From the NCBI GenBank assembly GCA_029532625.1, contig JARFXM010000008.1:1860001-1924000 (forward strand): a DNA stretch of 64,000 nt, read 5' to 3'. The notes under the pieces were generated by a model, which searched no databases, was not told where the DNA came from, and saw nothing but the letters and a program-made list of their open reading frames with translations. Source of the stretch: Lomentospora prolificans. Its lineage: Eukaryota > Ascomycota > Sordariomycetes > Microascales > Microascaceae. Below, in pieces: positions 13,544 through 27,646 of the stretch. Positions within the stretch are counted from its first letter, which is position 1. Each line of letters starts with the position of its first letter. Made by a program: the position numbers and the translations under genes.

Positions 13544-15893
13544 CTATTTAGACTTAATTTTTTTAATAATATAGATAAAGAAGTCAATTTTGGATTAGAG
13601 AAAAGTATATTCTTTCTAGTTAGTATATAATTTTATAACTTATAGTTATTCTAAAACTAGCTTAAAATCTTCTATATATATTTTGGTAATATTAGGAAAA
13701 GTAAAAAATATTATCTAAAAAGACTAAATAATAATAATGAAGTAATCTAATAAGAGTTTAGTAAATATATATCTAAAAAAGCTAAAAGTATTAGTTATGT
13801 AAAAATTAGAATTATATATTTAGAACATCTATATTGGATTTAGAAAATAGTTTTCCAGTAGTTTTTAACTTTAATATAAATTTAATAGTAAATATCTTTA
13901 AACCCCAACTTAAAAAACTACTTTACTTATAATAATTATAAGAAGTTTAGAGATTGATAAATAAAGGTATTGATTCTTAATAGTAGTTGTATTTAATCTT
14001 TAGTAATTAATATAAATTATATAAACTATTTAACTTTAATATAAAGAGAATAGAAACTAAAACTAGATTTTAGAATATTTAAACTTTATCTAATTCTAAA
14101 ACCTTCTTAAATATTTTCTAAGTTCTTTTTTCTTTTTTATACTAAAAAGTATATAAGCTCTTATAACGGTTTAACTCTTAGTTTCAAGATTGATAGAATA
14201 TTTAGTTTTAATTAATTATTAGGAGCTTTTTTACTACTTTTAGTAAAATATATAGGTAAGTTCCTATAAAGATTTAAAAAAATGAGGTTTTAGATTTTAA
14301 TATCTTAAAGATTACTTTTTTTAAAAAAAATTAATAAATATAAATATATTATAGAACTTCTACCTAATTCAAAAACATTATAAAAATTATTTAGATCCTT
14401 TTTTTTATACATATTTATAATTAATTTATAATAAGTAGTAGTCAATAGTTAGTCTTATGGGTCTTTGAAATAAAGATTATTTTATTAGTAATTATAGATA
14501 GTAAATTAATTTTAAGTAAATCTAAAACTTTTTAAAATATATGTAAAAATTCTTTATTTATTTTTAATATAGAATTTAATCTTATGGTTTAAATAGGATT
14601 AAAAAGTCTTTAATCTAATTTAGGTTATAATAAGTATTTCTAAATAAAATCTCAAGAAACTAAGTTTATTCCTACTTTAATATCTAGATTTAATTAAACT
14701 TTACTTTATTTTAAGTTAATATAAACTAAAGCTTATATATATAGTATAATAAAAGAACTTTTTATTTTAAGATAAAACTAATAGTAGAATTAAATAGAAA
14801 CTCTATTTTTTATTTTTCTTTTCTTAAATTATTATTTAAATTATGATCTTTAATATAAAATATATTAAATTTAAAAGTCTAATTTAGTTTTTTTTATAGA
14901 TATTCTTATACGAAGTAAACTAATTATTAGTAATTATAGTATTAGAAATATAATTTTCTTAATAAAAGTATTCATTTAACTTTTTTAAAGTAGAGTTTGG
15001 ATTTAAAGCTATTTTGTAACGGTTTATCATTTTTATTATTAAGTTTTAGTCTTTTATAATATTAGTTTATAATCTATTTAAAAATTATTTATTTTCTCTT
15101 AGACTATTTTTCTTCCTTAGACTTTAATTTCTCTTTTTAGTAGATCATTACGGCTTATTACTTATTAACTTTAGTATATATACTTTTATAATACAATAAA
15201 AGAATTTCTTTTAATTTTCCATATAATTATTAATTTAATCCAAATAACAAATCTTATATTATTTTACTATATGGCTTTATTTTTTACAGTTTTTCTTAAT
15301 CTAGTTTAAAAACTAAATTATTCTTTTCTTAGTTTAATACAAGTACATCCTTTATATCTTAATCTAAAAAAGACTTTTTATAATTTTTATTTTTAGATTT
15401 TAATAAATTAATAATCTTATTTAATAAAACAATAAATTATAAATAAATACATTTTAATTTCTTACTATATTATTATTAAAATATTTACAGACCTTTTTAT
15501 ATAATTTAAGATTTATAAGATTTTAAATCATTTAAAAATATATTTTAGTATAATCAAGTTTTTATTAGTAATCCCTTTATATTAGTCAGTAATTTCTATT
15601 TATATAACATTATTAGTAAGTTTTTTATAATAATAAAATGGTATTTTATAATTAAAGACTTTTATTATTGTTTAATTAAATAAGTTTTATATAAGTTCTA
15701 TAAATAAAGTAAGTATATTTTTAATAATTCTTTTTAATAGTTATAGTAAGAAAGTATTTAGAGATATTATAAGTTCTAGTAGAAAAATAATATAAAATAT
15801 TAGTATTTTTATATTCAAATTTAAAGTAAGATATTTATTTAAGCTTAATTTTATTATTTTATTTAAATTAGAAGCTAAAGAATTATAAAAGGA

Positions 15894-16336
15894 TATAATA
15901 TAACTATACTTAAATAAAAAGTTTTTAATATTATAATGTTAGATTAGGGAAGTATTTACTATAAGTCTATAAAATTATAATCTAGAAATCTTGACTTAAA
16001 GAACCCTTTTTTATTCTAAAGCTTTTTGATTAATTTCTTTATATATTTCTATCTTAACTTTAATTTGAATAAGATATAAGCTAGCTCTAACTTTTATTCT
16101 GTCCTTAGACTATCTTAGAATAATCTCTAATCTAGAAATCTAAAATACTAGATTCTAAGTAGTTTAAAGAATAATATCAAGACTTATTGATCTATTATTC
16201 TGTCTTTAGAATATCCTTAGCAAAATTCTCCTAACTCTTATTAAAGTTTTAGAGTATTCAGGGATTAAAAGGAGTTAGTTCTTAGTTCTAGTTAAATTAA
16301 ATCTAACTTAGCCTTTAATAAAAGAATCCTTTTATA
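15894..16336 (-). repeat. LTR-like dispersed repeat, second inverted copy
   Basis: This is a minus-strand copy of the repeat at 29,882–30,328. It starts with TATAATATAACTATAC (intact reverse complement TGTGACATAGTCACGC) and ends CCTTTTATA (intact CCCTTTACA). It lies in the same orientation as the copy at 3,794–4,229, with starts 12,100 bases apart. Integrase-like words occur on the minus strand at about 15.4–15.7 kb, which is not where a 5' LTR would place them. A simple two-LTR element between the copies is therefore not supported. Confidence 0.6.
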
Positions 16337-18130
16337 TACTATAAGGTACTCTACCTAACTATAACTTTGTTTTAGCTTTTTATAGAATACTTATCTTATT
16401 ATTACTATTACTTTCTTTTATCTTTTTCTAGGAATTACTTATTAATTTACTCTTAAACCATATCTTTGTAGGTAATTCCTATCTTCCCTTTAATAACTTT
16501 TATTAATAAGTTATAATTATAAATATAAGTATTACTTTAATTTGGGATTTAGTTATAAATATATAGTTAGTAATTATTTTTAGAACTTCTACTTATAGAT
16601 AGTAGTTAGTTTACTAGTGATTACTTGTATAATGATTATTTAACTATTTGCTAGACTATTAGTATTATTAGTTATTATTAAAAGGATAAATATAATATCT
16701 AAGGAAGATTTTTAAAACTCGATAGCTAGTACTTTTAATCAGTTAAATATTTAGTATTAACCTAATAGTAATTATAGCCTTTTAACTAATTTATTATTAC
16801 TTTTTCTTACTATTAGTAGAATGTTATTACTTTTGCTTCCTTTCTTTTATCTACTTATAGTATATTATAGTATCCGTTTTATTATTACTTACTATATCTC
16901 TTTATATTATTTAGCCTAGTCATTACTTTATTTATTAGTTACTACTAGTATTTAAAAATTATTCTTTTGTATCTTTTTTTTACTTTTAGGATTTACCAGT
17001 ATAATATCCCTTTTCTATAAGTACTTGCTTTTACTTTATCTAGTACTCATTAACTCTTCTCTATATTTATAATGTATATAAAGTATTTACTAATATAGTT
17101 ATTATAAATTAAATAAATAAAATATTGATTTATAAAGAATATCTTTTCTAAAGCTCTTTTATACTAGCCAACTACTATTTTTAATTATCCTTTTCTTTTA
17201 CTTTCATCTTTATTACTATTTTCTTATAATTAATAACCACTTTACTTGTATTTTCTATAATATCTTCTACTTTTCTTTTGAATTATCTTTTATATTTTAT
17301 TTTATTTAATAGCCTAAATACATATATCTTATGTAAGTATTATAAAAACTAGTAACCTACTAAGGATAAGGCTAAAAGTTAAGTTCCTCTTTTATATATA
17401 TATACCTATATTCTTATATAAAAGTAGATAAAATCTATTAATTTCCTCTTCAATATCCCTACCTACCTACTATAGCTTATAATAAATTACTAGACTATAG
17501 TTTCACCCATTATATAAGTAATAATCATTATATTATAGACTTATTTTTTTAATAGAGAATAGACTAGCTCCTATAGCTAGGAAACTTACTAGATCTAAAT
17601 TTAATTAAATACACCTAGACCTATATAAAAAGGTAGTTATATAAATAATATTACTAAATAAAGGTAGAACTAACTTCTAGCTAGATATAGCCATATAAAG
17701 AGTTACTAATAGAGTAGATCTAGATATAGATTAAATAGGTACGTATCTAGATCTAGTAAATTATTAAACTAAAGGGTAGAAATAAATATAAGAAGGGAAG
17801 AAGTTTACCTAAGAGTAGTTTTAAATCGGATATTAGGATGTATTAATTCTATCTCTGTAAGAAAGTGGCTTAATTTCTAGCCTTATCCCTTTATATATAA
17901 CCTTAAATGTTTCTTATTATTAGCTTAGACTAACTTTAAAGATTTTATATACTTTTGATAAGAATTACTTCTTAATAAAGGATTAAACATATATATAACT
18001 AAGATTATTAAGTAAATTTTCTAGTTCTTTAGGAAATGTAATCCTATAATTAGTTTATATACTTTTCTAATAACTTTAAAAAATTCTATTTAACTTAGTA
18101 ACTTCCTCTTCCTTAGTTTATCTAGTAAAT

Positions 18131-18252
18131 TATGATTATTATAATTATTATGACTATGATTATTATAATTATTATGATTATTATGACTATGATTATTATA
18201 ATTATTATGATTATTATAGTTATTATGATTATTATAATTATTATGATTATAA
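18131..18252. repeat. Imperfect satellite of TTATTATGATTA-type units
   Basis: About 120 bases are built almost wholly from TTATTATGATTA and TTATTATAATTA words, with occasional TGACTATGA variants. The arrangement is a short-unit satellite inside the A+T-rich block. No coding or array function is suggested. Confidence 0.8.
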
Positions 18253-18589
18253 ATTAATGAAGTCTTTTAACTTAGACTATTATTAGCTAGTAATACTTTT
18301 ATAATTACATATATATCATCAAAACTAAAAACTAATAAGTTTAATATAAGTTGTATTATCTTTTTTTATTCTTATGATATTAATACTAATTATTAAGATA
18401 TTTCTTAGCGTAAAATTAAATATTAGTATACTTGTGTTTCATTTAATTAGAGCTAAGAGTGTATTATTAACGTCAAATTTTAAAATATTAATTTAATTTT
18501 CTTTTAGACACTTTATTATATAATAATAGATTATAGTCTTAATTATTTACCTCTCTTTTTTAAATATTTCATTAGTTTATAAATAATAC

Positions 18590-19490
18590 ATTATTTTTAT
18601 TTATTAACTAATCTTTAATAGTTTAAAGACTTCTATCTAGATTTTTAAAGTAAATTTAGATTTTTACTACTAATAACATAAACTAGTAATCCTTCATTAT
18701 AGTATAATAATGCTCAGAATACTATTATTATATTATATTATAATAATTATTTTTAATAATTAATTAATAGCATTTTCTTACTAAAAGTATAGTTAATTAT
18801 TAGTAAGTTATATAAAGTATAATAGCCTAGTATTACTTAGAATATATCTTCTATAAAAATAATAGCTATATTTATAACTCTTATTATTATAATTATATAA
18901 TATAGGATTAGTATTATTTTAATCCTTTCTATTTTACTAGTAACTATTATTTATCTTTTTAATTCTATAAGTATACTAAGTAGTAGTTATAGTATTTTTT
19001 TAATCTTATCTATTTTGTTAAATATAAAAATCTTATAGTAGTTTTTAATCTCTTATATACTAATAATTATTATGTATTATTTTAAACATAACTTATCCAA
19101 CTAGGTATATATATATAGTACATAACTATCTTTAGTATTACTAAAGCAAAAGGGTTATTACTTTTCTAAAGTAATTTAACTAATATTAGCCTTCTCTAGC
19201 TTATTTAGCTTCTTCTCTTTTATTTATTTATAATACTTTTCCTAACTTATTATTTTTTATAATTATTAATAATTAATTATAATATCTTTTCTATTAGCTA
19301 GATTACTACTATTTATATTTCTTACCTTTTTATATTCTCGAGGTATATACTTATCTTATATATCTAATTTTATATTATTCTTAATAATAAAAAATAACAA
19401 ATATATAAAATATAATTATACTATTATTAATTGTAATAATCTAAAATTGAATATTAATTCTAAAATAAATATAAAGAGGTAATAATACTA
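18590..19490 (-). repeat. Family Y repeat, minus-oriented copy
   Basis: The left part (about 18,590–18,850) matches 20,190–20,419 and continues at 27,650–27,690, beyond an inserted retrotransposon. The middle (about 18,860–19,050) matches 27,700–27,860. The right part (19,000–19,490) matches 9,300–9,770 in reverse. It therefore shows an uninterrupted version of the site into which the 20.4–27.6 kb element jumped. Confidence 0.55.
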
Positions 19491-20189
19491 ATGTTTTAGA
19501 ATAGTAGTTGCAGTTAAAAAGTATAAAGGATATTATTTTTTATAGATAAAGACCTTATTAAGTTTATTTATTAATATATATATATAAATAATTTTAAGAT
19601 TTAATATAAAAATATAATAAATACTAAAATTTAGCTAAAGTATTAATTATAATATTACTAATAGCTTTTTTATGAAATTGAAGTATAGATAATCTTTATA
19701 GAATAGTAGATATACTATAAAAATAAGCTTAAAAAGGTAAAAGGAATCTAATAAATTTAGAATAAAGACTAAATAAATTATGAAATAATAAGAGTTTAAT
19801 ATTAAATATAGTTTCTAAGAAGACCTTTAAGTATTATTTATATAAAAAGAACTTAATCTAAATAGATTAAGAGGATATAATATAAAATTCTAGACTAAAT
19901 TTAATAAATTAATTTACTTAGTATTAAATTTATTATTAAATAAACCTTTATCATAAATAAGAGTTTAATAGGTTATAATATCTAGGGTATAAGTAACTAT
20001 ACTATTAGAATTATAGATAATATTAAGAAGCTTTTAAAGAAAAGAGAAAATTATCAAGCTAATAATTTAGAAGGGAGGAAAAGAAAAGCTAAAAATCTAA
20101 AAGTAGAAGCTAGAAAATATAGTAAGCCTCCTAGAGTTATCCCTTTTAAAAATAAGGGCCCTTTATAAAGAATACTAAACTCTAAATAA

Positions 20190-20419
20190 TACTATAAATA
20201 TTATTAATAATAACTATATTTAATCTTTAATATTTATAAACTTTTATCTAGATTTCTAAAGTAAACTTCCAAGTCTTATTATTAATAATATAAATTAGTA
20301 ATTCTTGATTATAATATAATATTATTTATAATACTATTACTATTTATTATATTATAATTACTATCTTACTTTTAATGATTAATAATATCTTTTTACTAAA
20401 AGTATATGTAATTATTAAT
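20190..20419 (-). repeat. Family Y repeat, left half of a copy split by an LTR element
   Basis: This is homologous in the same orientation to 18,590–18,780. The match stops at 20,419 and resumes at 27,647 on the other side of the LTR retrotransposon. The last five bases, TTAAT at 20,415–20,419, recur at 27,647–27,651 as the target-site duplication. Confidence 0.6.
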
Positions 20420-20888
20420 TGTCATAGGCCGGCCCAACCTCTTATGCAGGCCAGGCAGACAAGCATAGCAGAAAAGGGTAAACTCTAGCATAACCCAGAG
20501 GGACTAGGATTAGGCAGTACAACCTGAGCTAATTAGTAGAGGACTACATGAGGGATAAGTATAGTCTATGAAGGACTGACTATATTAGAGGTAAGTATAG
20601 TCTATAAAGGACTATATTAGAGGTAAGTATAGTCTATAGGAGGACTATATCTTTAGGGCCTATAGTCCTAAAGAGGATAAAGTTTATATAAATTATAGTT
20701 ATTACCCTTATATATCTTAGTTATTTCTTAGCTTTATAGTAGTTAATTTAAATTACTTTATAAACTATACTTAAATATATATTATAAACCCTTATAATTA
20801 CTATCTAACTACCTTACTTATCTATTAATAAGCTTAACTATTCTAGCCTTAAGGTAACTAACTTTATTAAAAGTATTAGAATATTATA
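20420..20888 (+). repeat. 5' LTR of the gypsy element
   Basis: It begins TGTCATAGGCCGGCCC and ends GAATATTATA. The first 140 bases keep GC-rich words (GGCCGGCCC, CAGGCCAGGCAGAC) that are mutated in the 3' LTR. It carries a 32-bp direct duplication (20,579–20,610 and 20,611–20,642) missing from the other LTR, which explains most of the length difference (469 against 433 bases). Confidence 0.85.
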
Positions 20889-23800
20889 TATTAACTACTC
20901 TTATTTAGTAAGTAACCCCTTTAAATAGTAAGAAGCTAATAGTAGAAACTATAGTATATAAAACTATACTTAGTATTAGTATTATAACTATTAGTAAGAA
21001 ATAGTTTACTAAAAAGATTATAGAACTTATATAGTAGTTTTAGTAAGTTTAATAGTAGAATACTTAACTTTAGGAATAAATCTAACTTATTATATATAAA
21101 GGTATATTATTACTCTTCTAAGCTATTATTTAATATATTACTAATACTATTATAGAAATAAGGAAGCCTAAAATCTACTTTCTAGGACTAGAAAAGTTTA
21201 ATAAAAGCTATATTAAGCTATAATCCTTCTTTATATATATAAAAATATATTATAACTACTATAGAATTACTAATACTATTATTAAAGTTACTAGTATAGT
21301 AGGATTCTTAGAGATATTATAGTATAGTTTAAACTAACCTTATAGGACTACTACTCTAGTAAACTTATATAATAGGATAGTAAAACTAAGTAGATATTTA
21401 AAAACTATAATAACTTTAAAGAGCTTATTAAAAAGGCTTTTAGAGACTTAGATAAAGATTAAACTATAAAATAGAAACTTAGAGAAATATAGTAAAAGAC
21501 TTTAGCTTTAGAATATATATCTAAGTTTAGATAGATTACTACTTACTTTAAATAAGATAATAAATTTATAATTAAATACTTCTATTATAAACTAAAAAAA
21601 AAGAAGTAAAAGATAAAACTAATAAGATCCTAAATACTTTTATAGAACTTAGAAAGTATATAGACTTTACTATTAGAACTAATAATTAATTATACTAGTA
21701 ATAACTAGAAAAGTACTAGAAGGTACTATATAGTAAAAACTATAATAAGAAATAAGAAGCTAATACTAGGAAATAATAAAATAATAATATATTATAGGGA
21801 ACTTACTTAAAACTTATAGAATTTAATTCTACTATATAAAAAGATAACTATAGATTTAAGAAATAAATAAAAGACTATCTTAATAAATATTATACTTATA
21901 GGTATATAGGATACTTTATAAGAGAATACTAAAATAGAAGAAACTAAGGAGTAGAAAGAAAAGAATATAGAGATCTAAAAAATAAGAATTAGAGACTTAT
22001 ATTATAAAGGAAAATCTAAAGTAATAAATAAAGTAAAGTTAATAATAAATCTACTATATAGACTTAAACTTTAGCTAATAGTATAGTCCTAGACTATAAA
22101 GTTATATACTAGACTATATACTATAATAATAACTATTAAATATATTATAATAAGAAGGATAGAGCTAGATACTACTTATAGAAACTATAAGCTCTTATAA
22201 TTATAGAATAAGGAAGGGTTAGACTAAGTAATCTTAAAATTAATAATATTAAAAAAGAAGTATTTATAATATTTAAAAAGTACTTATAAATAGAAGTTAA
22301 AAAACTAAATATTACTATATTCTACTAAAAGTATTATAACTATAAATAAGATAAGGAATTACCTATAGAATATACTTAATATATAGAATAGATCTAAATT
22401 ATTTTATAATAATACTAAAAAGGAAAAAAGTACTTAGAAAATTAATATGTATATTAAAAAATACTAAAAAACTAGTAAAGAAAATCTAAAACCTTAAAGA
22501 AATAATTAATAAACTAGATAATACTCTATATAATTAACTTAATAAAACCTAAAAGAATAATCTACTAAAATAGTTTAAGCTAATAATTAAAAAATCTTAG
22601 TTAAATTAAAATATAATAAGTAGAAATAGCTAGAAGAATAGAATATATAGAATTAAAAACTAAAGATATAAAAGAATCTATATAAGCTATAACTTATAAA
22701 ACTAATAAAACTATTACTAGTATCTTAGAATAAATAACTAAATATAATAAACTTATTATAAAAGTATAAAAGTAAGTTTAAAGGATTTAAAACTAAACTT
22801 AATAATATAGATATAATAACTATATAAGTATATACTAAAACTATATAAAAAGAAATAGATATAATAGAATAAGAAGTCTATATAATTAAGAAGGCTAGAT
22901 TATAAATAATTAAATAAGACTTTAAATAATATAAATAAGGAAGATAAGCCTTGAGAATATATAAAATAATATAAAGAAAAATAAGGATAATAAAGCCTTA
23001 AGAATACTTTAAAAAGGTATAAGAAAGCTATAATAAGCTATAACTATAGAAAACTAAAGCTTAAATATTATACACTTTAATAAAACGAAATATCTAAAAA
23101 TACTAATTATAATTTAAAGATAAATATATAAAGTATTAATAAATAATAAAATATAAGGAAACTTTATTTTACTAGATATAGTAAATAAACTATAACTCCT
23201 ATAGAATTATAAAGAATAATTATACTTATTAAATAATTATAAAAGAGAATTTATTATATATAAAAAAGGTATAGTAAATATAGAAATTATATACCTTAAT
23301 ATTATAATCTAAAACTAACCTAATAAAATATCCTTTAATATTATAGAATTAAACTATCCTATTATAATTAATATATTATAATTAAGAACTAAAAATTTAA
23401 AAATAAACTAGATTACTAATTAACTTACTTAGACTAGAATCTAAAAAGAATTTATTAATAGTTTAATCCTTAAGTAGTATTAATTAAAATAGTATATACT
23501 AAATAAACTAAGAGCTTTTAGAATAATAGTATATATTAAAGTACTTACTATTAAAGTCAAATTACCTATTAAAAAGAAAGAAGTATAAATAAACCTAAAT
23601 AATATATTATATAATAAGTATAATAATTATACTAATAAAAGAAGAAATAATCTAGAACTTACTATTATAATATTATAAGTATAGTAAAATATTTATAGAA
23701 GAATTAGAATTAGACTTCTTAAATATAGTAAATAAGATTATAAGATTTATCTAAAACTAGGAATATAATCTAAGTTAATATTTATATATAACTTAAATAA

Positions 23801-26800
23801 AAATTAGTTAAAAGAATTTTAGAATTATATATAAGAGAATATTAGAAAAAGGTTTATTAAACCCTTAATAGTACTAGTAGGATACCTTCTTTTCTTTATA
23901 CTAAAGAAAAATAGAAGATTATATATATATATATAAATTACTAATAACTTAATAAGATTACTATTAAGAACTAATACCTACTATTACTAATCTTAAAGTA
24001 AAAGATAAATTATAAAAAGTAAAATAATTTATTATTTTAGACCTTAAAAGGGTATATAATATTATTAGAATTAAAAAAAAAGATGAATAGAAGATAGCCT
24101 TTTATATTTAATATAAATACTATAAATATTATATTATACTATTTAGACTTATAAATATACTAATAACCTTCTATACTATAATTAACTATATACTATAAGA
24201 ATACTTAGATTAGTTTATAATAGTTTATTTAGATAATATCCTTATCTTCTTAGAAATATTAGAAAAATATAAAAAATATATTAAAAAATACTATAAAAAC
24301 TCTATAATACTAACTTATTAGTAGAACTAAAGAAGAATTACTTTTATATATAAAAAGTAGACTTTTTTAAATATACTATCTAACTAGAAGAAATTAGAAT
24401 ATAAGAATTAAAAGTTAAGGCTATATTTAACTAGCTAATATATTAGATAGTTACTAAAGTATAAGGATTCCTAGGATTTATTAACTTCTATAAAAAGTTC
24501 CTAAAGGATTATAATAAGAGGGTTAAACCTCTTATAGAACTTATAAAGAATAAGAATACTTTTATATAAAGACTAGAATAGTAATAAATATTATAAGAAG
24601 TAAAATAGAGTATTTATAAAAGACTAGTATTATATAAAATATATTTTAGTAAATCTTTTAAAGTTAATATAAATATATTAAACTATATCTTAAAGGTATA
24701 ACCTAGATAAAAAGATAAATAAGAATATATCTAATTACTTTTATATTAAAAAAGTTAAATAGACTTATACTATAATATAGAATCCTAAATAAAGAACTTA
24801 TAATAATTATTAAAGCTTTTAAGAAATAGAAATACTATCTTATAGGTATAAAATACCTTATTATTATCTATTCTAACTATAAAAACCTTACTAGCTTTAT
24901 AACTACTAAAAAGTTAAATAAATAATAAATCTAATAAATTAAACTCCTCTTTAAATATAATTTTAAAATTATATATATTAAAGGAAAAGATAATAAATAA
25001 GCTAATATACTTAGCTAATAACTAGATTATTTTTAGAAGATATTTAAAGAAGTTAATATAATATTCTATTATAATAAATAAAGAAGTTTATAATAGCTAG
25101 TAATAAGCTATTAAATTAATACTATTACTAAAATAATAAAGGAAATTAAAAAATACTATAAAAAGCTAAATTAAAGATAATATAAGAGGAATATACTAAT
25201 ATCTCTAGAATTATCCTAGGAATTAATATAAGTAATATATAAGTTACTACTTAGTAAATATTTAAGAATTATAAAAATAATTTAAAAAATACTAAAAGGA
25301 TACTTTATTTTATAGTTAAAAATAATAATTAAGAAAGTACTTACTAAATATATATTATATATAAATAATAAGAATTTATAATATAAGCTATAAAAGTTAT
25401 TATAACTAATACTAATATTAAAAATACTATAGTAAAAGATTATTATTAACTTTATTATTAAACTACTAAAATTAGAAGATTTAACTATAAAAGTTAAATA
25501 TAATAATATTATAGTAATTATAGATTAACTTATAAAATATACTTATTTTATATTATATAATAAAGCTATAAAAATACCTTAATTTATAGAACTATTCTTA
25601 TAAATAGTAATAGTAAACTATAACCTACTAGAAGAAATAAATACTAATAGCAGAGGTATCTTTACTTTTTACTTCTAGTAGAGCTTTTTAGATAAGTTAA
25701 GTATTAACTATAAGTTATTTATAGTTTACTACTCTAAAACTTAAAGATAAGTAGAATAAGTAAATTAAATACTAGAAACCTACTTATAATACTATATTAA
25801 CTAGGAATAAAATAATTAAGTAGTACTATTACTTCTAGTTTAATATATTTATAATATTAATATATTAGAAAGTATAATAGTATTACTATTCTATATAAAC
25901 TATAAAATATAATCTAAAATAGGATTTAAACTTATAAGAATAAAAATATAAGTAGAATAAGTAATTATCTAATTAGATAAGATAAAGGAATTCTATAAAT
26001 AATTAATAAAAGAACTAGAATTTATAAAATAAAAGATAAAATATTATATAAATAAGAAAAAGATTAAAAAACTAATCTTTAAGAAGAGGAGTAAAGTCTA
26101 CCTACTATAAAAGAAACTAGGAATAGGGGACCTATAAATTAAAACCTAATAACTAAGTAATAAATTTAACTACTAAAAAATTAAATTTTTTATTTTTAAA
26201 AAAAAATCTTAAAAGTTAACTATAAACTATAACTTTTTAAAATAATAAAGATAAACTTTATATTCTATATTATACTATTAAAGTTAGTATATTAGGATAT
26301 ACTTACTAAAGAAACTATTAGAATAGTAGTAATAGAGGATAAATATAAAATAGAAAAAATCCTTAACTTTATAATTAATAATAAAAAAGTTAAATATTTA
26401 ATTAAATAGAAAAGCTATAACTATAATAAAAATACTTAAAAGCTTACCTAGAATCTAATTAAAAGTTTATTATTACTTATAAAGTTTTATTAAGAGAATC
26501 TAAGGAAACTTTAAAATCTAATAATAAGAGATTAAAAGTAAAACTAAAAGTATTCTAATTAAATACTTAAAAAGTACTAAAGGACTAAATATCCTTAATA
26601 ACCTACTAGATTTTAATAATAAAAAGATCCTTTTCTTTTTTTTATTAATAAATTAGTAATACTATACTAATAAAGTTTATTATTTCTTTTTTAAGAAGTT
26701 TCTATTATTAATAAAAATAAGTAATTCTTACTATATTTTTAAAAAACTAATTTTTAGATTTCTCTAGGGTTTTATTTACTTTTTTAATCTTAGTTATATT

Positions 26801-27213
26801 ATAAGATACTAGAAAAGTTAGGATTAGTATTAAAAGAAAGAGGGTAAATTACTTATAAAAAGAAGCTACTAGGGAACTATTATAAGAATACTTCCCTATA
26901 GTATAAGCTAAATATTAAAAAGGGTTTAGTATTATATAGTATACTTTCTTTTACTAATAATAATAAATATATAATATCTTAAAATTATTATTAAAAGAAG
27001 AAATATATTTTATAAACTTTTTATTCTCTTATTTTTTTAAGGGATTTTATAGAAAAGTATTTTACTATTTAGTTTAATATACTATTAGTATTATAGTAAA
27101 GGAAAATAAAGGAAGAAGTTAGACTAAGTAAGAAGGACTAATAGGTTAAAGCTAATAGGGATTAAAAATAAAGTAAAATCTTTAAGAATAAAAACTAAAG
27201 AGAGGAGGTATTA

Positions 27214-27646
27214 TATTAGAAGCTAGCCTAACCTTTTATATAGGCTAAATAGATAAGTATAGTAGAAAAAGGTAAATTCTAGTATAACCTAGAGGGACTA
27301 GGATTAGGTAGTATAATCTAAGTTAATTAATAGAAGATTATACTAAGGATAAGTATAGTTTATAAATAACTATATTAGAGGTAAGTATAGTCTATAGGAG
27401 GACTATACCTTTAGGGCCTATAGTCCTAAGGAGGATAAAGTTTATATAAGTTATAGTTATTACCTTTATATATCTTAGTTATTCCTTAGCTTTATAATAG
27501 TTAATTTAAGTTATTCTATAAACTATACTTAAATATATATTATAAACCTTTATAGTTACTATCTAACTACTTTACTTATCTCTTAATAGGCCTAACTATT
27601 CTAACCTTAAGGTAACTAACCCTATTAGAAGTGTTAGAATATTATA
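27214..27646 (+). repeat. 3' LTR of the gypsy element
   Basis: It aligns end to end with 20,420–20,888. In the first 21 bases there are seven differences, six of them G to A or C to T relative to the 5' LTR. It ends GAATATTATA, followed directly by the TTAAT target duplication at 27,647–27,651. Confidence 0.85.

Larger units (their letters stand above)
20420..27646 (+). mobile_element. Ty3/gypsy LTR retrotransposon, full-length but RIP-inactivated
   Basis: A 7.2-kb element is bounded by two LTRs (20,420–20,888 and 27,214–27,646) and a 5-bp target duplication, TTAAT. A purine tract AAAGAGAGGAGG lies just left of the 3' LTR. Between them, one reading direction keeps ghosts of Pol. At about 23,895–24,255 frames read like LNKITIKN, then LDLKRVYNIIRI, then VYLDNILIF, which is the gypsy reverse transcriptase with YLDD changed to YLDN. 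RNase H-like words follow near 24,660–24,720. Near 25,510–25,550 comes an integrase-like IVIID*LIKYTYFI. The RT–RNase H–integrase order marks Ty3/gypsy. Many stop codons stand where Arg, Gln and Trp codons are expected, as RIP produces, so it cannot encode functional protein. Gag was not identified. Confidence 0.85.

Noticed and set aside
3794..16336. A 12.5-kb retrotransposon bounded by the two inverted LTR-like copies
   Set aside because: No matching target duplication, and the integrase-like words lie at the wrong end for that orientation.
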